A DNA stretch of 64,000 bases from Pseudotabrizicola sediminis (GCF_004745575.1 NZ_RPEM01000001.1:1-64000); one strand, 5' to 3'. Shown: positions 55,587 to 64,000, counted from the stretch's first letter. The notes: generated from the letters alone by a model not told the origin. Translations and numbers: made by a program.

Positions 55587-56234
55587 CTAAAGGTCGGCGG
55601 TCAGGATGACAGGACCGGTGGGCGCGCCTGTGGGCGAGCCGCCAGCCGGTTCGACCGACACGGCCAGCACCCAGCCGGCAGGCGGGCGCGGGTATTCCAC
55701 ATCCAGCGGGTCCGCCCCCAGCAGGCCCAGCGACACCGGGGCCGCCCCCGGCGCAATCACCCAAAGTTCATGCGTCTGGCCTTCGGGGGCAGGGGCGCCG
55801 GCCACGCGGGTCACCATCAGCATGTTGCCGTCATGGCGCGCCTCATAGACCAGTGCTGCATCCGGGCTGCCAAGGCTGGCAATCACCGCACCGGGCGCAG
55901 AGGGCGGCATCAGCAGGAACACGCCAAAGCCCACAACCGCCGCGGTTACCGCCCCGGCCAGCCACAAACGCCAGCCACCGCGCAGGGCGGAGTGTTTGGG
56001 GAACAGCCGCGATTCGATGCGTGGCAACAGGTCGGGCGGCACCGGCACGCTGGCGTAGCCCTCGTTCAGCGGGGCCAGATGCGCGACCCAAGCCGAGACT
56101 TTTGCCGCAAAAACGTCATCTGTTTTCAGTCGCTCTTCCACGGCCAGCCGCTCGGGCAGGTTCAGAACGCCCAGCACATATTCTGCGGCCAGAGCGTCGT
56201 CTTCTTCCTGCGGGGTCAGGGGGGCGTCGGTCAT
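55587..56234 (-). CDS. Anti-sigma factor (RskA-like)
   Basis: 215 residues: an N-terminal anti-sigma domain (about 1-75, with DDALAAEYVLGVLNLPERLAVEERL), one membrane helix (about 92-112, LWLAGAVTAAVVGFGVFLLM), and a periplasmic RskA C-terminal beta domain (about 115-210, LWVIAPGAAPVSLGLLG). It should hold the sigma factor until proteolysis or a signal frees it. Starts with ATGA overlapping the sigma stop, so the pair is coupled. The extracytoplasmic part lacks zinc-binding HxxxCxxC, so it is not ChrR-like in mechanism. Confidence 0.88.
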   Translation of the reverse strand: MTDAPLTPQEEDDALAAEYVLGVLNLPERLAVEERLKTDDVFAAKVSAWVAHLAPLNEGYASVPVPPDLLPRIESRLFPKHSALRGGWRLWLAGAVTAAVVGFGVFLLMPPSAPGAVIASLGSPDAALVYEARHDGNMLMVTRVAGAPAPEGQTHELWVIAPGAAPVSLGLLGADPLDVEYPRPPAGWVLAVSVEPAGGSPTGAPTGPVILTADL

Positions 56235-56785
56235 TGCTCCAGACACTCCCGCAGTTTGAGCAAAGACCGCCGCAGCCAGGTCCGCATGGTGTTGAGCGGG
56301 ATGTTGTGGCGCAGCGCCAGCGCATCATAGGACAACCCGTCCAGATAGGCCCCGCGCACAGCATCGGCGCGGGCGGGCTCCAGCGTGTCAAAACACTCCG
56401 ACACGCGCCGCGCCTCGCCCTTGGCGATCAGCCGGACCTCAGCCCGCGGCGCGGTGTCGGCAATCAGGGCTGCCGCATCATCATCGTTCTGTTCGGGTTT
56501 GCGGGCGCGAAGGCGGTCAATGGCATGGTTGCGCGACAATGCCACCAGCCATGTCATGCCTGCCCCGCGTGACGGATCAAACCGCCCCGCCCGCAGCCAC
56601 ACTCTGGTAAACACTTCTTGCAACGCATCCTCCGCTTCTGATCTGGTGCCAAGGATACGGACCAGCACACCCATAAGTTTCGGCCCGGCCTCGTGATAAA
56701 GCGACCGGAAGGCCGCGCGGTCTTGCGCGGCAATACGTTCGAGCAGCAGACAGGTCTCGGTGGGGGTGGGCGCGGGTGCGGTCAT
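56231..56785 (-). CDS. ECF sigma factor
   Basis: 184 residues of the extracytoplasmic-function sigma-70 group, with regions 2 and 4 only. Region 2 is LYHEAGPKLMGVLVRILGTRSEAEDALQEVFTRVWL (cut: the DALQEVFTRVW core is diagnostic); region 4 has AYLDGLSYDALALRHNIPLNTMRTWLRRSLLKLRE (cut: NTMRTWLRRSL HTH). It belongs with the SigK/RskA-type membrane-anchored anti-sigma pair. Start MTAPAPTPTE at 56785 is preferred; longer readings lack support. Fasciclin downstream is a likely regulon member. Confidence 0.92.
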   Translation of the reverse strand: MTAPAPTPTETCLLLERIAAQDRAAFRSLYHEAGPKLMGVLVRILGTRSEAEDALQEVFTRVWLRAGRFDPSRGAGMTWLVALSRNHAIDRLRARKPEQNDDDAAALIADTAPRAEVRLIAKGEARRVSECFDTLEPARADAVRGAYLDGLSYDALALRHNIPLNTMRTWLRRSLLKLRECLEQ

Positions 56786-56836
56786 GGCGCAAAGGCTATC
56801 ATGCGGACGTGGCATTGCCAGCCCCAAAACGCGCCC

Positions 56837-58879
56837 TCAGCCACGCCGCCTGCGCCCCTCTCGCCCGCCGGAAGTGTTGAAAGACACGTCCGGCAGGGTC
56901 ACGATCGCCGCCAGTGAGGGGAAGGTATCCACCGCATGCGGGATGGCATTGGCGTTGACGAAATGTTCCTGAAACCGCGGCTCGATGGCGGTTTCGACCT
57001 TGTGGATCTGATGCACCGTGGCTTCGATCTGGTCGCGTGCCGCCACATTGCACAGGGCGATCCGCGCGCCGGTGCCAGCGGCGTTTCCGGCACTTGTTAC
57101 CTTGTCCAGCGGCGCATCGGGGATCATGCCCAGCACCATGGCGTGCTTGGGGCTGATATGCGCCCCGAACGCCCCGGCCAGTGTCACACGGTCAACGCGG
57201 TCGATGCCCATTTCATCCATCAACAGTCGCGCCCCGGCATAAAGCGCCGATTTCGCCAGCTGGATCGCGCGAATGTCGCCCTGCGTCACCATGATGCGCG
57301 GCCCGCCCTCGGCGCTGCCGTCATGCAGCAGATAGCTGTGGGTGCGCCCCTCGGCCACGCAGCGCGGCGTGCCGGTCTGTTCCGGCCCGCCGATCAGCCC
57401 GCCGGGGTCCACCAGCCCCGCCATCCGCATTTCTGCCACCGCCTCGATGATACCCGACCCGCAAATGCCGGTGATGCCGCTGGTTGCGGTGGCCGCAGCA
57501 AAGCCCGGATCATCCGACCACAGGTCCGACCCGATCACCCGAAAGCGCGGCTCTTTGGTGATGGCATCAATCTCCACCCGTTCAATCGCGCCGGGGGCGG
57601 CGCGCTGGCCGGAGCTGATCTGCGCGCCCTCAAACGCGGGGCCGGTGGGGGACGAACAGGCCAGCACCCGGGTCTTGTTGCCCAAAAGCAGTTCGGCATT
57701 GGTGCCGACATCGACGATCAGCACCATATCGTCCGACTTGCCCGGTTCCTCGGACAAGGCCACCGCCGCCGCATCGGCCCCGACATGGCCCGCGATGCAC
57801 GGCAGCAAATACACCCGCGCCGCCCGGTTGATCGCCGCAAGGTCCAGATCGCGGGCATCAAGCGACAGGCTGCCGGACGTGGCAAGCGCAAAGGGTGCCT
57901 GACCCAGTTCCACCGGGTCTATCCCCAGCAGCAGATGGTGCATCACCGGGTTGCAGACCACGACGGCCTCATAGATGCTGGCCGGATCGATGCCGCCTTC
58001 CGCCGCGATGGACAAGGCCAGCGCATTGAGCGCCTCGCGCACCACGCGGGTCATCTCGACATCGCCACCGGCGTTCATCATCACGTAAGACACCCGGCTC
58101 ATCAGATCTTCGCCAAAGCGGATCTGCGGGTTCATCACCCCGCCCGAGGCCAGCACCCGCCCGTCGCGCAGATCGCACAGATGTGCCGCGATGGTGGTCG
58201 AGCCAAGGTCGATGGCAAGGCCGTGAATCGCGCCATCATGAAAGCCGGGCCAGATGTCGAGGATGCGGGGCAGGGCATCGTGATTGCCCTTGTGCAGGGC
58301 GACGGTCACCTTCCACTGGCCCTTGCGCAACACCGGCTGCAAGCGGCGCAGGATCGCCAGATCGGCGGATACGTCTTCCACCTGCCACTGGTCGCGCAAG
58401 GCAAGCGCCAGACGCTCAAAATCGCCGGTGGGTTCGTGCATGTCGGGTTCAGCCACCTCGACGTACAAAAGCCGCGTGGCGGGGTCCATCGCGATGACCC
58501 GCTCGGTCGCCGACTTGCGGATCACCTGTTTGTGCACCTGGCTTTCGGGCGGCACGTCGATGACCACATCGCCCATCACCTGTGCCTGACAGCCCAGACG
58601 GCGGCCATCCAGCATCCCGCGCTTCGATTTGTAGCGCTCTTCCACCGCGTTCCATTCGGTCAACGCATCTTCATGCACCGTGACGCCGTGTTTGGAAAAC
58701 TCGCCATAGCCCGGCGTGATCTGGCACTTCGAACAAATGCCGCGCCCGCCACAGACCGAGTCGAGGTCAACCCCCAGCTGCCGCGCTGCCGTCAGCACAG
58801 GCGTGCCAAGCGCAAAATGCCCGCGTTTGCCAGACGGGGTAAAGATCACAAGGGGGGTGTCGGAGGGGTCGTCAGACAT
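56837..58879 (-). CDS. Corrinoid activation protein (RamA/RACo-like)
   Basis: 680-residue ATP-dependent reductase that rescues inactive Co(II) corrinoids. An N-terminal ferredoxin domain (2Fe-2S ligands C43, C49, C52 in CGGRGICSKC, and C97) is followed by a linker and an ASKHA ATPase domain (phosphate-1 motif LAIDLGSTTIAAHL, adenosine motif ICGSGIIEAVAEM, and AGAFGAHIS near the end). The adjacent methyl-THF methyltransferase and MetF place it in B12-dependent one-carbon or methionine metabolism. In Phaeobacter a similar protein reactivates a split MetH. Start at 58879 follows AGGAG better than MPMSDD at 58885. Confidence 0.88.
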   Translation of the reverse strand: MSDDPSDTPLVIFTPSGKRGHFALGTPVLTAARQLGVDLDSVCGGRGICSKCQITPGYGEFSKHGVTVHEDALTEWNAVEERYKSKRGMLDGRRLGCQAQVMGDVVIDVPPESQVHKQVIRKSATERVIAMDPATRLLYVEVAEPDMHEPTGDFERLALALRDQWQVEDVSADLAILRRLQPVLRKGQWKVTVALHKGNHDALPRILDIWPGFHDGAIHGLAIDLGSTTIAAHLCDLRDGRVLASGGVMNPQIRFGEDLMSRVSYVMMNAGGDVEMTRVVREALNALALSIAAEGGIDPASIYEAVVVCNPVMHHLLLGIDPVELGQAPFALATSGSLSLDARDLDLAAINRAARVYLLPCIAGHVGADAAAVALSEEPGKSDDMVLIVDVGTNAELLLGNKTRVLACSSPTGPAFEGAQISSGQRAAPGAIERVEIDAITKEPRFRVIGSDLWSDDPGFAAATATSGITGICGSGIIEAVAEMRMAGLVDPGGLIGGPEQTGTPRCVAEGRTHSYLLHDGSAEGGPRIMVTQGDIRAIQLAKSALYAGARLLMDEMGIDRVDRVTLAGAFGAHISPKHAMVLGMIPDAPLDKVTSAGNAAGTGARIALCNVAARDQIEATVHQIHKVETAIEPRFQEHFVNANAIPHAVDTFPSLAAIVTLPDVSFNTSGGREGRRRRG

Positions 58880-59324
58880 GGGCATTCTCCTGCGCGCCCG
58901 GCGGTTCTAGGCCGGAGGGCGGCGTCTTCAAGGCGACGGAGTGCGTCGTCTGAAAGCTGTAGGCGATTTCGGTGAAGCAATCGGCGGCAAAGACATAGAA
59001 CCAGCTCATCGGCCCTGTCGCTTGCAAAATGCCATGCACGGCCCCACCGGGAATGAACAGGGCCACGCCCGGCGACAACTGCCAGCCCGTGCCGTCGATC
59101 ATCACGATGCCATGCCCGGACAGCCCGAAATACACCTCGGCCTGCGGGTGGCTGTGCAGGGTAAAGGTGTCACCGACGGCAATATGGGCGACACCGCAGG
59201 TCAGGCTGTCGGTCGGGGTGATCTGGCCGGAAAACAGGCTTTGCCAGCGCACAGAACCACAGGACGGATCGGCCCATGTTTCCATGGGCTGATCTGCGGC
59301 GTTCAGGGCAAAAGGCGTGCTCAA
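58872..59324 (-). CDS. Cupin-domain protein
   Basis: 150-residue single-domain cupin. Metal-binding motif 1 is TLHSHPQAEVYFGLSGHG (His, His, Glu) and motif 2 is PGGAVHGILQATGPMSW (His). The beta-barrel occupies about 35-120. The start is ambiguous: TTG at 59324 gives MSTPFALNAADQ, six bases after the upstream gene's stop; ATG at 59285 is an alternative. The 3' end overlaps the RamA-like start. DMSP lyase (DddW-type) and dioxygenase-type cupins look alike, so no substrate is claimed. Confidence 0.75.
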   Translation of the reverse strand: MSTPFALNAADQPMETWADPSCGSVRWQSLFSGQITPTDSLTCGVAHIAVGDTFTLHSHPQAEVYFGLSGHGIVMIDGTGWQLSPGVALFIPGGAVHGILQATGPMSWFYVFAADCFTEIAYSFQTTHSVALKTPPSGLEPPGAQENAHV

Positions 59325-59330
59325 GATGGC

Positions 59331-60311
59331 TCAGGCACGGCCGCGACGGCCACCGCGACGGCCACCGGCGGCCTGACTGGCCGCGCTTGAGGCTTCGGCA
59401 AAGGTCATGCCGCCTTCAACCGCCTCCAGCACCTTGGCAAAGCGGATCCATTCGCCGCCATTGGCATCATGGTTCATCAGGAAATTGGCGGCGCGGATCG
59501 CTTCCATTTCCTGCAGGCGTACCGGGTTCATGATCGCGCTGGTCATGCCCGCGCCAATCGCCATCGGCAGGAACGCCGCATTGATGCCGTGCCGGTGCGG
59601 CAACCCGAAAGAGATGTTCGACGCGCCGCAGGTGGTGTTCACCCCCAGCTCTTCGCGCAGACGGCGCACCAGTGCAAACACCTGCTGGCCAGCGCTGCCC
59701 ATGGCCCCCACCGGCATCACCAGCGGATCGACCACGATGTCATGTGCAGGAATGCCGAAATCGGCGGCGCGTTCGACGATCTTTTTCGCCACCGCAAAGC
59801 GCACATCCGGGTCTTCGGAAATGCCGGTGTCATCGTTCGAGATGGCCACGACCGGCACGTTGAATTTCTTTACCAGCGGCAGCACCAGTTCCAGCCGGTG
59901 TTCTTCGCCGGTCACCGAGTTCAGCAAAGGCCGCCCCTCGCAGGCCATCAGGCCGGACTCGAGCGCGCCCGGCACGGAAGAGTCGATGCACAAAGGCACG
60001 TCGACTGTCGCCTGGATGATCTCGATCAGCGCCTTCATCAGCGGCGGTTCGACAAAATTGTTGTCGGCATAGCGCGGGTCTTCCGCCATCTTGTTGGTGA
60101 AGACCGCGCCCGAATTCACATCCAGCACCGTGGCCCCACAGGCGACCTGTTCCAGCGCGTCGCGGATCACGGTCTCGAAATTGCCCGCCTCCAGTTCAGC
60201 GGCCAGCTTCTTGCGCCCCGTGGGGTTGATCCGTTCGCCAATCACGCAAAACGGCTCGTCAAAGCCGATGATGACGGTTTTTGTCTTTGATTCAATAACG
60301 GTGCGGGTCAT
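59331..60311 (-). CDS. Methyltetrahydrofolate:corrinoid methyltransferase (pterin-binding)
   Basis: 326-residue dihydropteroate-synthase-like TIM barrel. The opening VIGERINPTGRKKL is the hallmark of methyl-THF:corrinoid methyltransferases and of the pterin module of MetH. Further signatures are GATVLDVNSGA, PLCIDSSVPGALE, and VAISNDDTGISEDP. The C-terminal extension is basic (RRGGRRGRA). With the RamA-like reactivase and MetF next to it, it most likely supplies methyl groups to a corrinoid protein in a split methionine synthase. The corrinoid and homocysteine-binding partners are not in the window. Confidence 0.85.
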   Translation of the reverse strand: MTRTVIESKTKTVIIGFDEPFCVIGERINPTGRKKLAAELEAGNFETVIRDALEQVACGATVLDVNSGAVFTNKMAEDPRYADNNFVEPPLMKALIEIIQATVDVPLCIDSSVPGALESGLMACEGRPLLNSVTGEEHRLELVLPLVKKFNVPVVAISNDDTGISEDPDVRFAVAKKIVERAADFGIPAHDIVVDPLVMPVGAMGSAGQQVFALVRRLREELGVNTTCGASNISFGLPHRHGINAAFLPMAIGAGMTSAIMNPVRLQEMEAIRAANFLMNHDANGGEWIRFAKVLEAVEGGMTFAEASSAASQAAGGRRGGRRGRA

Positions 60312-60326
60312 TCTTAAACCTTTTTC

Positions 60327-61244
60327 TCAGGCGGCCACAGCGGGTTTTCCCGCCGCACCGCCATGTTCTGTCACCCAGGCGGCATTGGTCTTGATCCCCC
60401 CAAGCGGGAAGAAATGGACCTGTTCAATGCCAAAGCCGGGGTTTGCCGCCTTGTGCGCGGCAAGGGCAGTCAGCACATCGGCGGGTTCATATGGCATCAA
60501 CAGCTTGGTCACATCCATGGCCCGCTTTTGCAAGACCTTGAGCGACGGGCCCACCCCGCAGGCGATGGCGAACTTGATCAGGGTCTGCAGCTTGGCAGGC
60601 CCCGCGACGCCAATGTGAACCGGCAGTTTGATCCCCTCGGTTTGCAGGCGTGTGACCCAGTCAATCACCGGGGCCGCATCAAAGCAGAACTGCGTGGCCA
60701 TCGCCATCCGTGCATCCGTCCGCTCGGCAAAGGCCGATTTCCAGCGCGCGGCCTCCATCACCATCCGGTCCGATCCGTCAGGGTCGATGTCGCGGTTGCC
60801 CTCGGGGTGGCCTGCCACGTGCAAGCGGTCAAAGCCGTCAAACGCGCCCGACTCCAGCAACTGCATCGAGGTGCTAAAGTCGCCCACCGGCTGCGCCACA
60901 CCGCCGGCCAGCAGCAGGCCCTGGCGCACGCCGACATCGCGGTAACGGCTGATCCAACCGGCAAGCGTGGCCCGGTCCTTGATGATGCGCGCCGGGAAAT
61001 GCGGCATGGCGGTAAAGCCTTCCTCTCCCACACGGCGCGCAGTGGCCACCATCTCCTCAATCGGGGTGCCGTCGATATGGGCGATGTAGACGCGGGTGCC
61101 TGCGGGCAGCAGGGTGCGGAAATCTTCGACCTTTTCGGCGGTGCGCGGCATGACCTCGATCGAATAGCCTTGCAGGAAGGCCTCCAGTTGGCCGTGCGAT
61201 GGCGCGGCGGCGGCGGTCTTGGTGCGGAAATTGAACAGGGCCAT
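60327..61244 (-). CDS. metF: Methylenetetrahydrofolate reductase
   Basis: 305-residue MetF-type FAD enzyme making methyl-THF. Family segments include SIEVMPRTAEKVEDF, AMPHFPARI, the ATQFCFDAAPVIDW barrel strand and HFFPLGG. It is short and divergent relative to E. coli MetF and matches the form common in Rhodobacterales. The start at 61244 (MALFNFRTKT) follows AAGGAGAGG; starts at 61265 and 61295 are further from it. Its product is the substrate of the adjacent methyltransferase, so the two are functionally linked. Overlaps none of the neighbours' coding frames. Confidence 0.88.
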   Translation of the reverse strand: MALFNFRTKTAAAAPSHGQLEAFLQGYSIEVMPRTAEKVEDFRTLLPAGTRVYIAHIDGTPIEEMVATARRVGEEGFTAMPHFPARIIKDRATLAGWISRYRDVGVRQGLLLAGGVAQPVGDFSTSMQLLESGAFDGFDRLHVAGHPEGNRDIDPDGSDRMVMEAARWKSAFAERTDARMAMATQFCFDAAPVIDWVTRLQTEGIKLPVHIGVAGPAKLQTLIKFAIACGVGPSLKVLQKRAMDVTKLLMPYEPADVLTALAAHKAANPGFGIEQVHFFPLGGIKTNAAWVTEHGGAAGKPAVAA

Positions 61245-61275
61245 CAACCTCTCCTTCAGGGTCATGCGTGGTGCC

Positions 61276-61578
61276 TCAGGCCTTGGCCCAGCCATCCGCT
61301 GCGATCAGTGTTTTCAGACGGAGGGTGTCGTATTCCGCCTCCAGCCGGGCGGCCTCGTCGCGGGCGACATCTTCCTGCTCACCCTCGACCTCATAGGGGG
61401 GCGCTTTACGCCATTCGGCCAGATAGGCATCGGCATCCTTGGCGCCGATCTTCATCGCACAGCGATCAATCGCCTGTTCGAAGCGTTCCGTCAGCTGCAC
61501 CTTGGCCCCCCGCCGGCCCTTGCCCACAATCACCTGTGCGGGAATGTCACGCCAGAAAACCACTGTCACTTCGGCCAT
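61276..61578 (-). CDS. 'Virulence factor' family small protein
   Basis: 100-residue protein of the family misnamed 'virulence factor', found next to B12-dependent methyltransfer genes in roseobacters. Sequence has EVTVVFWRDIPAQVIVGKG at the start and a charged C-terminal half rich in Arg, Glu and Ala. No TM or signal. A folding or assembly helper for the methyltransferase system is a guess from context. GGGAGGG lies before ATG 61578. It is the first gene of the minus-strand operon that runs to the RamA-like gene. Confidence 0.7.
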   Translation of the reverse strand: MAEVTVVFWRDIPAQVIVGKGRRGAKVQLTERFEQAIDRCAMKIGAKDADAYLAEWRKAPPYEVEGEQEDVARDEAARLEAEYDTLRLKTLIAADGWAKA

Positions 61579-61659
61579 GGCATGATTCCCTCCCGACATC
61601 TGCACCTTTCCGTTCTAATCGGCCCTTTGCGACAAGAGGGTGCGTTTTCGACATGGCGC

Positions 61660-61673
61660 GTCGCATCTGCGAC
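61660..61673. promoter_or_regulatory. Inverted repeat between metF operon and ppx
   Basis: GTCGCA-TC-TGCGAC is a symmetrical 6-2-6 repeat in the 184-bp divergent gap. Position suits an operator for either direction. No cobalamin or SAM riboswitch is recognisable nearby. Confidence 0.35.
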
Positions 61674-61762
61674 CCGAGGGCAGACAACCGGTCGCCGCAT
61701 GAGTGCTTGCGGGGGCTAGGGATCAGCGCTACGTTTGCGGTAACCACATATGGAGGGCGGTT

Positions 61763-62899
61763 ATGACGCCCGAGCGTCCCCGAGGGGGGGGCGCGTCGCA
61801 AATGCCGATTGAGCCAGATGATGGCTCTCGTCTCGTCGAATCGTCACCCCCTCAAAAGCCGGGGCAGGGCACGCTATACGCGGCGCTCGACCTTGGCACC
61901 AATTCTTGCCGGATGCTGATTGCCCAGCCAAAGGGAAGTCAGTTCACGGTGGTGGACAGTTTTTCGAAAACTGTCCAACTGGGCATCGGGCTGGAAGCCT
62001 CGGGCCGGCTGTCGCGTGCGTCAATGGGGCGGACGGTGCAGGCATTGCGGATCTGTCAGAAAAAGATCGAACGGCACGGCGTGAAACGGATGCGGCTGGT
62101 CGCGACCGAAGCCTGCCGCCGCGCCCGCAACGCCCGCGATTTCATCCGCCAGGTCAAACGCGAGGCCGGGCTGTCGCTGGAGATCATCACGCCGGAAGAA
62201 GAGGCGCGGCTGGCGGTCATTTCCTGCGCCCCTTTGGTCAACGAACGGACCGAGCAGCTTTTGGTGGTTGATATCGGCGGCGGGTCGACCGAGCTTGTCT
62301 GGATCGACCTGTCAGGCGTGATCCCTGAAAACCGCCCCCGCGCGATCATGAGCCTGCATTCCGGTTTTGACGCCCAGCCGATAGGCGGGGCGCGGGTGGT
62401 GGACTGGATCTCGGTGCCGCTGGGGGTGGCCACCTTGCGTGACCAGTTCGGCGATGTTGATGATGACGCCGCCCGATTTGCGCTGATGAGCTGGTTCTTT
62501 GAAGAACAGCTGGCCAGTTTTTCCCCCTATAACGCCCAGCATCCGCGCGAAGGGTTCCAGATCATCGGGACCTCTGGCACAGTGACGACTGTGGCCGCCA
62601 GCTATCTTGGGCTGCGCCGCTATGACCGGACCAAGGTGGACGGGTTGCAGATGACCAGCGACCAGATTGATTTCGTGATCCGCGACTATCTGGCGCTTGG
62701 GCCAGAGGGGCGGCGCACCGACCCGCGCATCGGGCGCGACCGCCATGCGCTGATCATGTCCGGCGCGGCTATCCTTCAGGCCTTGATGCGGATATGGCCA
62801 ACCGACCGCCTTTCCGTGGCCGACCGTGGCCTGCGCGAGGGGCTCTTGTATGCCCAGATGACCGCCGATGGCGTGTTGACCGAAGGACCGTTCACATGA
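61763..62899 (+). CDS. Exopolyphosphatase / pppGpp phosphatase family (Ppx/GppA)
   Basis: 378-residue ASKHA-fold phosphatase. The phosphate-1 motif is [15 protein letters not shown], phosphate-2 is [13 protein letters not shown], and the catalytic region has [10 protein letters not shown] and [16 protein letters not shown]. Family members degrade polyphosphate or convert pppGpp to ppGpp; sequence alone does not decide. The N-terminal 40 residues are Pro/Gly/Ser-rich and disordered. Start 61763 follows GGAGGG. It overlaps rlmE by four bases, an order conserved in alphaproteobacteria. Confidence 0.92.
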   Translation: MTPERPRGGGASQMPIEPDDGSRLVESSPPQKPGQGTLYAALDLGTNSCRMLIAQPKGSQFTVVDSFSKTVQLGIGLEASGRLSRASMGRTVQALRICQKKIERHGVKRMRLVATEACRRARNARDFIRQVKREAGLSLEIITPEEEARLAVISCAPLVNERTEQLLVVDIGGGSTELVWIDLSGVIPENRPRAIMSLHSGFDAQPIGGARVVDWISVPLGVATLRDQFGDVDDDAARFALMSWFFEEQLASFSPYNAQHPREGFQIIGTSGTVTTVAASYLGLRRYDRTKVDGLQMTSDQIDFVIRDYLALGPEGRRTDPRIGRDRHALIMSGAAILQALMRIWPTDRLSVADRGLREGLLYAQMTADGVLTEGPFT

Positions 62900-63642
62900 G
62901 TGAAAAAACCACATCTGGCCGTGGCCAGCGCGAATTGCGGGTGCGGGTGAAAACCGCCAAGGGGCGTAAATTGTCGTCCACGCTGTGGCTGGAGCGTCAG
63001 CTGAACGACCCATATGTGATCCGGGCGCGCAAAGAGGGCTACCGGGGCCGTGCGGCCTACAAGATTTCGGAACTGGATGACCGCTACGGCTTTCTGAAGC
63101 CTGGCGCGCGGGTGGTTGACCTTGGCTGCGCGCCGGGGGGGTGGTGTCAGGTGGCGGTGGTGCGGGTGAATGCGCTGTCACAGAACCCGAAAAAACCGGT
63201 GGGCACCGTGCTGGGAGTCGATCTGCAGGAAATCGAGCCGATTCCGGGGGCAGAACTGCACCAGCTGGATTTCCTGTCGGACGGCGCGGATGACATGGTC
63301 AAGGGCTGGCTGGGCGGGCGGGCCGATGTGGTGCTGTCCGACATGGCGGCGGCGGCATCGGGGCATAAGGCGACGGACCATTTGCGAATCGTCGCGCTGA
63401 TCGAGGCGGCGCTGGATTTTGCGTTTGACGTGCTGGAGGACGGCGGCACCTTTGTCGCCAAGGTTCTGGCGGGTGGGGCGGAAAACACCATGCAGGCCAT
63501 GCTGAAGAAGAACTTCACCAAAGTTGCCAATGTGAAACCGGCGGCCAGCCGGTCTGACAGTTCGGAAAAGTTTGTGGTGGCCATGGGCTATCGGGGGCGG
63601 GCGCTTGCAGCGGCAAAAGCTGCGGAAGAGGATGAGGATTGA
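62896..63642 (+). CDS. rlmE: 23S rRNA 2'-O-ribose methyltransferase RlmE (FtsJ/RrmJ)
   Basis: Methylates U2552 of 23S rRNA late in 50S assembly. 248 residues with SAM motif [15 protein letters not shown], catalytic-tetrad context SRAAYK-type [13 protein letters not shown], the motif [15 protein letters not shown], and VAKVLAGG. The N-terminal [16 protein letters not shown] extension is basic and Rhodobacterales-like. Start within the ppx stop (ATGA). Terminator follows. Confidence 0.94.
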   Translation: MSEKTTSGRGQRELRVRVKTAKGRKLSSTLWLERQLNDPYVIRARKEGYRGRAAYKISELDDRYGFLKPGARVVDLGCAPGGWCQVAVVRVNALSQNPKKPVGTVLGVDLQEIEPIPGAELHQLDFLSDGADDMVKGWLGGRADVVLSDMAAAASGHKATDHLRIVALIEAALDFAFDVLEDGGTFVAKVLAGGAENTMQAMLKKNFTKVANVKPAASRSDSSEKFVVAMGYRGRALAAAKAAEEDED

Positions 63643-63672
63643 TCCGGTTCTGACAACAATCCGGCCTATGCG

Positions 63673-63697
63673 AAAGGCACCCCGCGGGGTGCCTTTT
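63673..63697. terminator. Terminator between rlmE and YcbK-like gene
   Basis: AAAGGCACC and GGTGCCTTT pair around CCGCGG, flanked by A and T runs on opposite sides. Usable by both convergent transcripts. Confidence 0.85.
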
Positions 63698-63732
63698 CAC
63701 AAAAATCCTGCGAATTTTGAGGCGTTGCGCCC

Positions 63733-64000
63733 TTAGCCGCCCCAGCTGCGGACCGGGCCGCAATCCATGTGGACAAAATCAGACCGCGAGTATTTTCCGA
63801 CGCCGCCAGAGGCACAAGCCGCGGCCGCTTTGGCCATCTGACCCACCGAGCGTGACTTCAACCGCAGATCGGCGGCCTGACCCTTGAGGTGCAGCGAGTT
63901 CCGGGCGACCCCGCCCGACTGCGACCGCAGCATCGCATTGGTGCGCGGGCTGCGATAACCCGACAGCATCATATAGGGTTCGCTCACGTCCATCAGCCGG
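63733..64000 (-). CDS. YcbK-like (DUF882) peptidoglycan peptidase, partial
   Basis: C-terminal 88 residues of a minus-strand gene whose start lies beyond the window. The zinc-binding motifs HLKGQAADL (HxxGxAxD) and HMDCGP (HxD) identify the M15-type YcbK family, which cleaves or remodels peptidoglycan cross-links. The segment YMMLSGYRSPRTNAML is also family-typical. The N-terminus, probably with a Tat or Sec signal, cannot be seen. Confidence 0.88.
   Translation of the reverse strand, partial: RLMDVSEPYMMLSGYRSPRTNAMLRSQSGGVARNSLHLKGQAADLRLKSRSVGQMAKAAAACASGGVGKYSRSDFVHMDCGPVRSWGG

Noticed and set aside
61579-61762. A cobalamin or SAM riboswitch upstream of the metF operon.
   Set aside because: No B12-box or SAM-type conserved core is seen; only a short inverted repeat is present.

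Overview
The window is chromosomal DNA from a GC-rich alphaproteobacterium, most likely a member of the Rhodobacteraceae. The evidence is gene content and order: ctrA-ligA-recG, purL-bolA-grxD, argS-SPOR-nagZ-scpA-scpB, zwf-pgl-pgi, a gene-transfer-agent (GTA) type endolysin-holin pair, and a methionine synthase reactivation cluster of the kind found in roseobacters. No species can be named from sequence alone.

Layout. 1-5.1 kb: cell-cycle regulator CtrA, then DNA ligase and RecG, followed by a LexA-type SOS box and a 39-residue membrane microprotein. 5.4-11.8 kb: Fe-S scaffold protein, HisI, superoxide dismutase, host-attachment family protein, LOG-family hydrolase, LysM protein and an Atm1-type ABC exporter. 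11.8-16.4 kb: an RND efflux pump (permease and adaptor). 16.6-20.7 kb: YfgM-like protein, BamB, Der and Ndk. 20.7-25.9 kb: TfoX C-terminal protein, a Gln-rich microprotein, dipeptidase, transketolase, and a ZauP/ZapA cell-division pair. 25.9-29.1 kb: purL-bolA-grxD and a small exported peptide. 29.5-34.1 kb: LysR regulator, acyltransferase, MurI, CcmE and a GTA-type lysis cassette. 34.2-39.6 kb: argS-SPOR-nagZ-scpA-scpB and a small basic protein. 39.8-45.0 kb: HNH nuclease, MgtC-like protein and zwf-pgl-pgi. 45.0-45.4 kb: RidA.

The accessory centre is a 7.0-kb integrated element (45491-52532) bounded by a 16-bp direct repeat whose right copy is the 3' end of a tRNA-Gly(CCC) gene. It carries a tyrosine integrase (frameshifted), a serine recombinase, a Rha-type phage regulator, four uncharacterised proteins and a left-end cargo gene of visibly lower GC. 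I see no terminase, capsid, portal or replication genes, so it looks like a phage satellite, a minimal integrative element, or a decayed prophage. Just beyond the tRNA is a probable restriction-modification pair (GIY-YIG nuclease plus C5 methyltransferase).

54.9-56.8 kb: fasciclin-domain protein with an anti-sigma/ECF-sigma pair. 56.8-61.6 kb: corrinoid reactivase, cupin, methyl-THF:corrinoid methyltransferase, MetF and a small 'virulence factor' family protein, together a one-carbon/B12 module. 61.8-64 kb: Ppx/GppA, RlmE and a partial YcbK-like peptidase.

The items most worth a second look are the tRNA-Gly element, the SOS-box microprotein, the probable restriction-modification pair, the detached GTA lysis cassette, and the paired LacI-type palindromes upstream of zwf.
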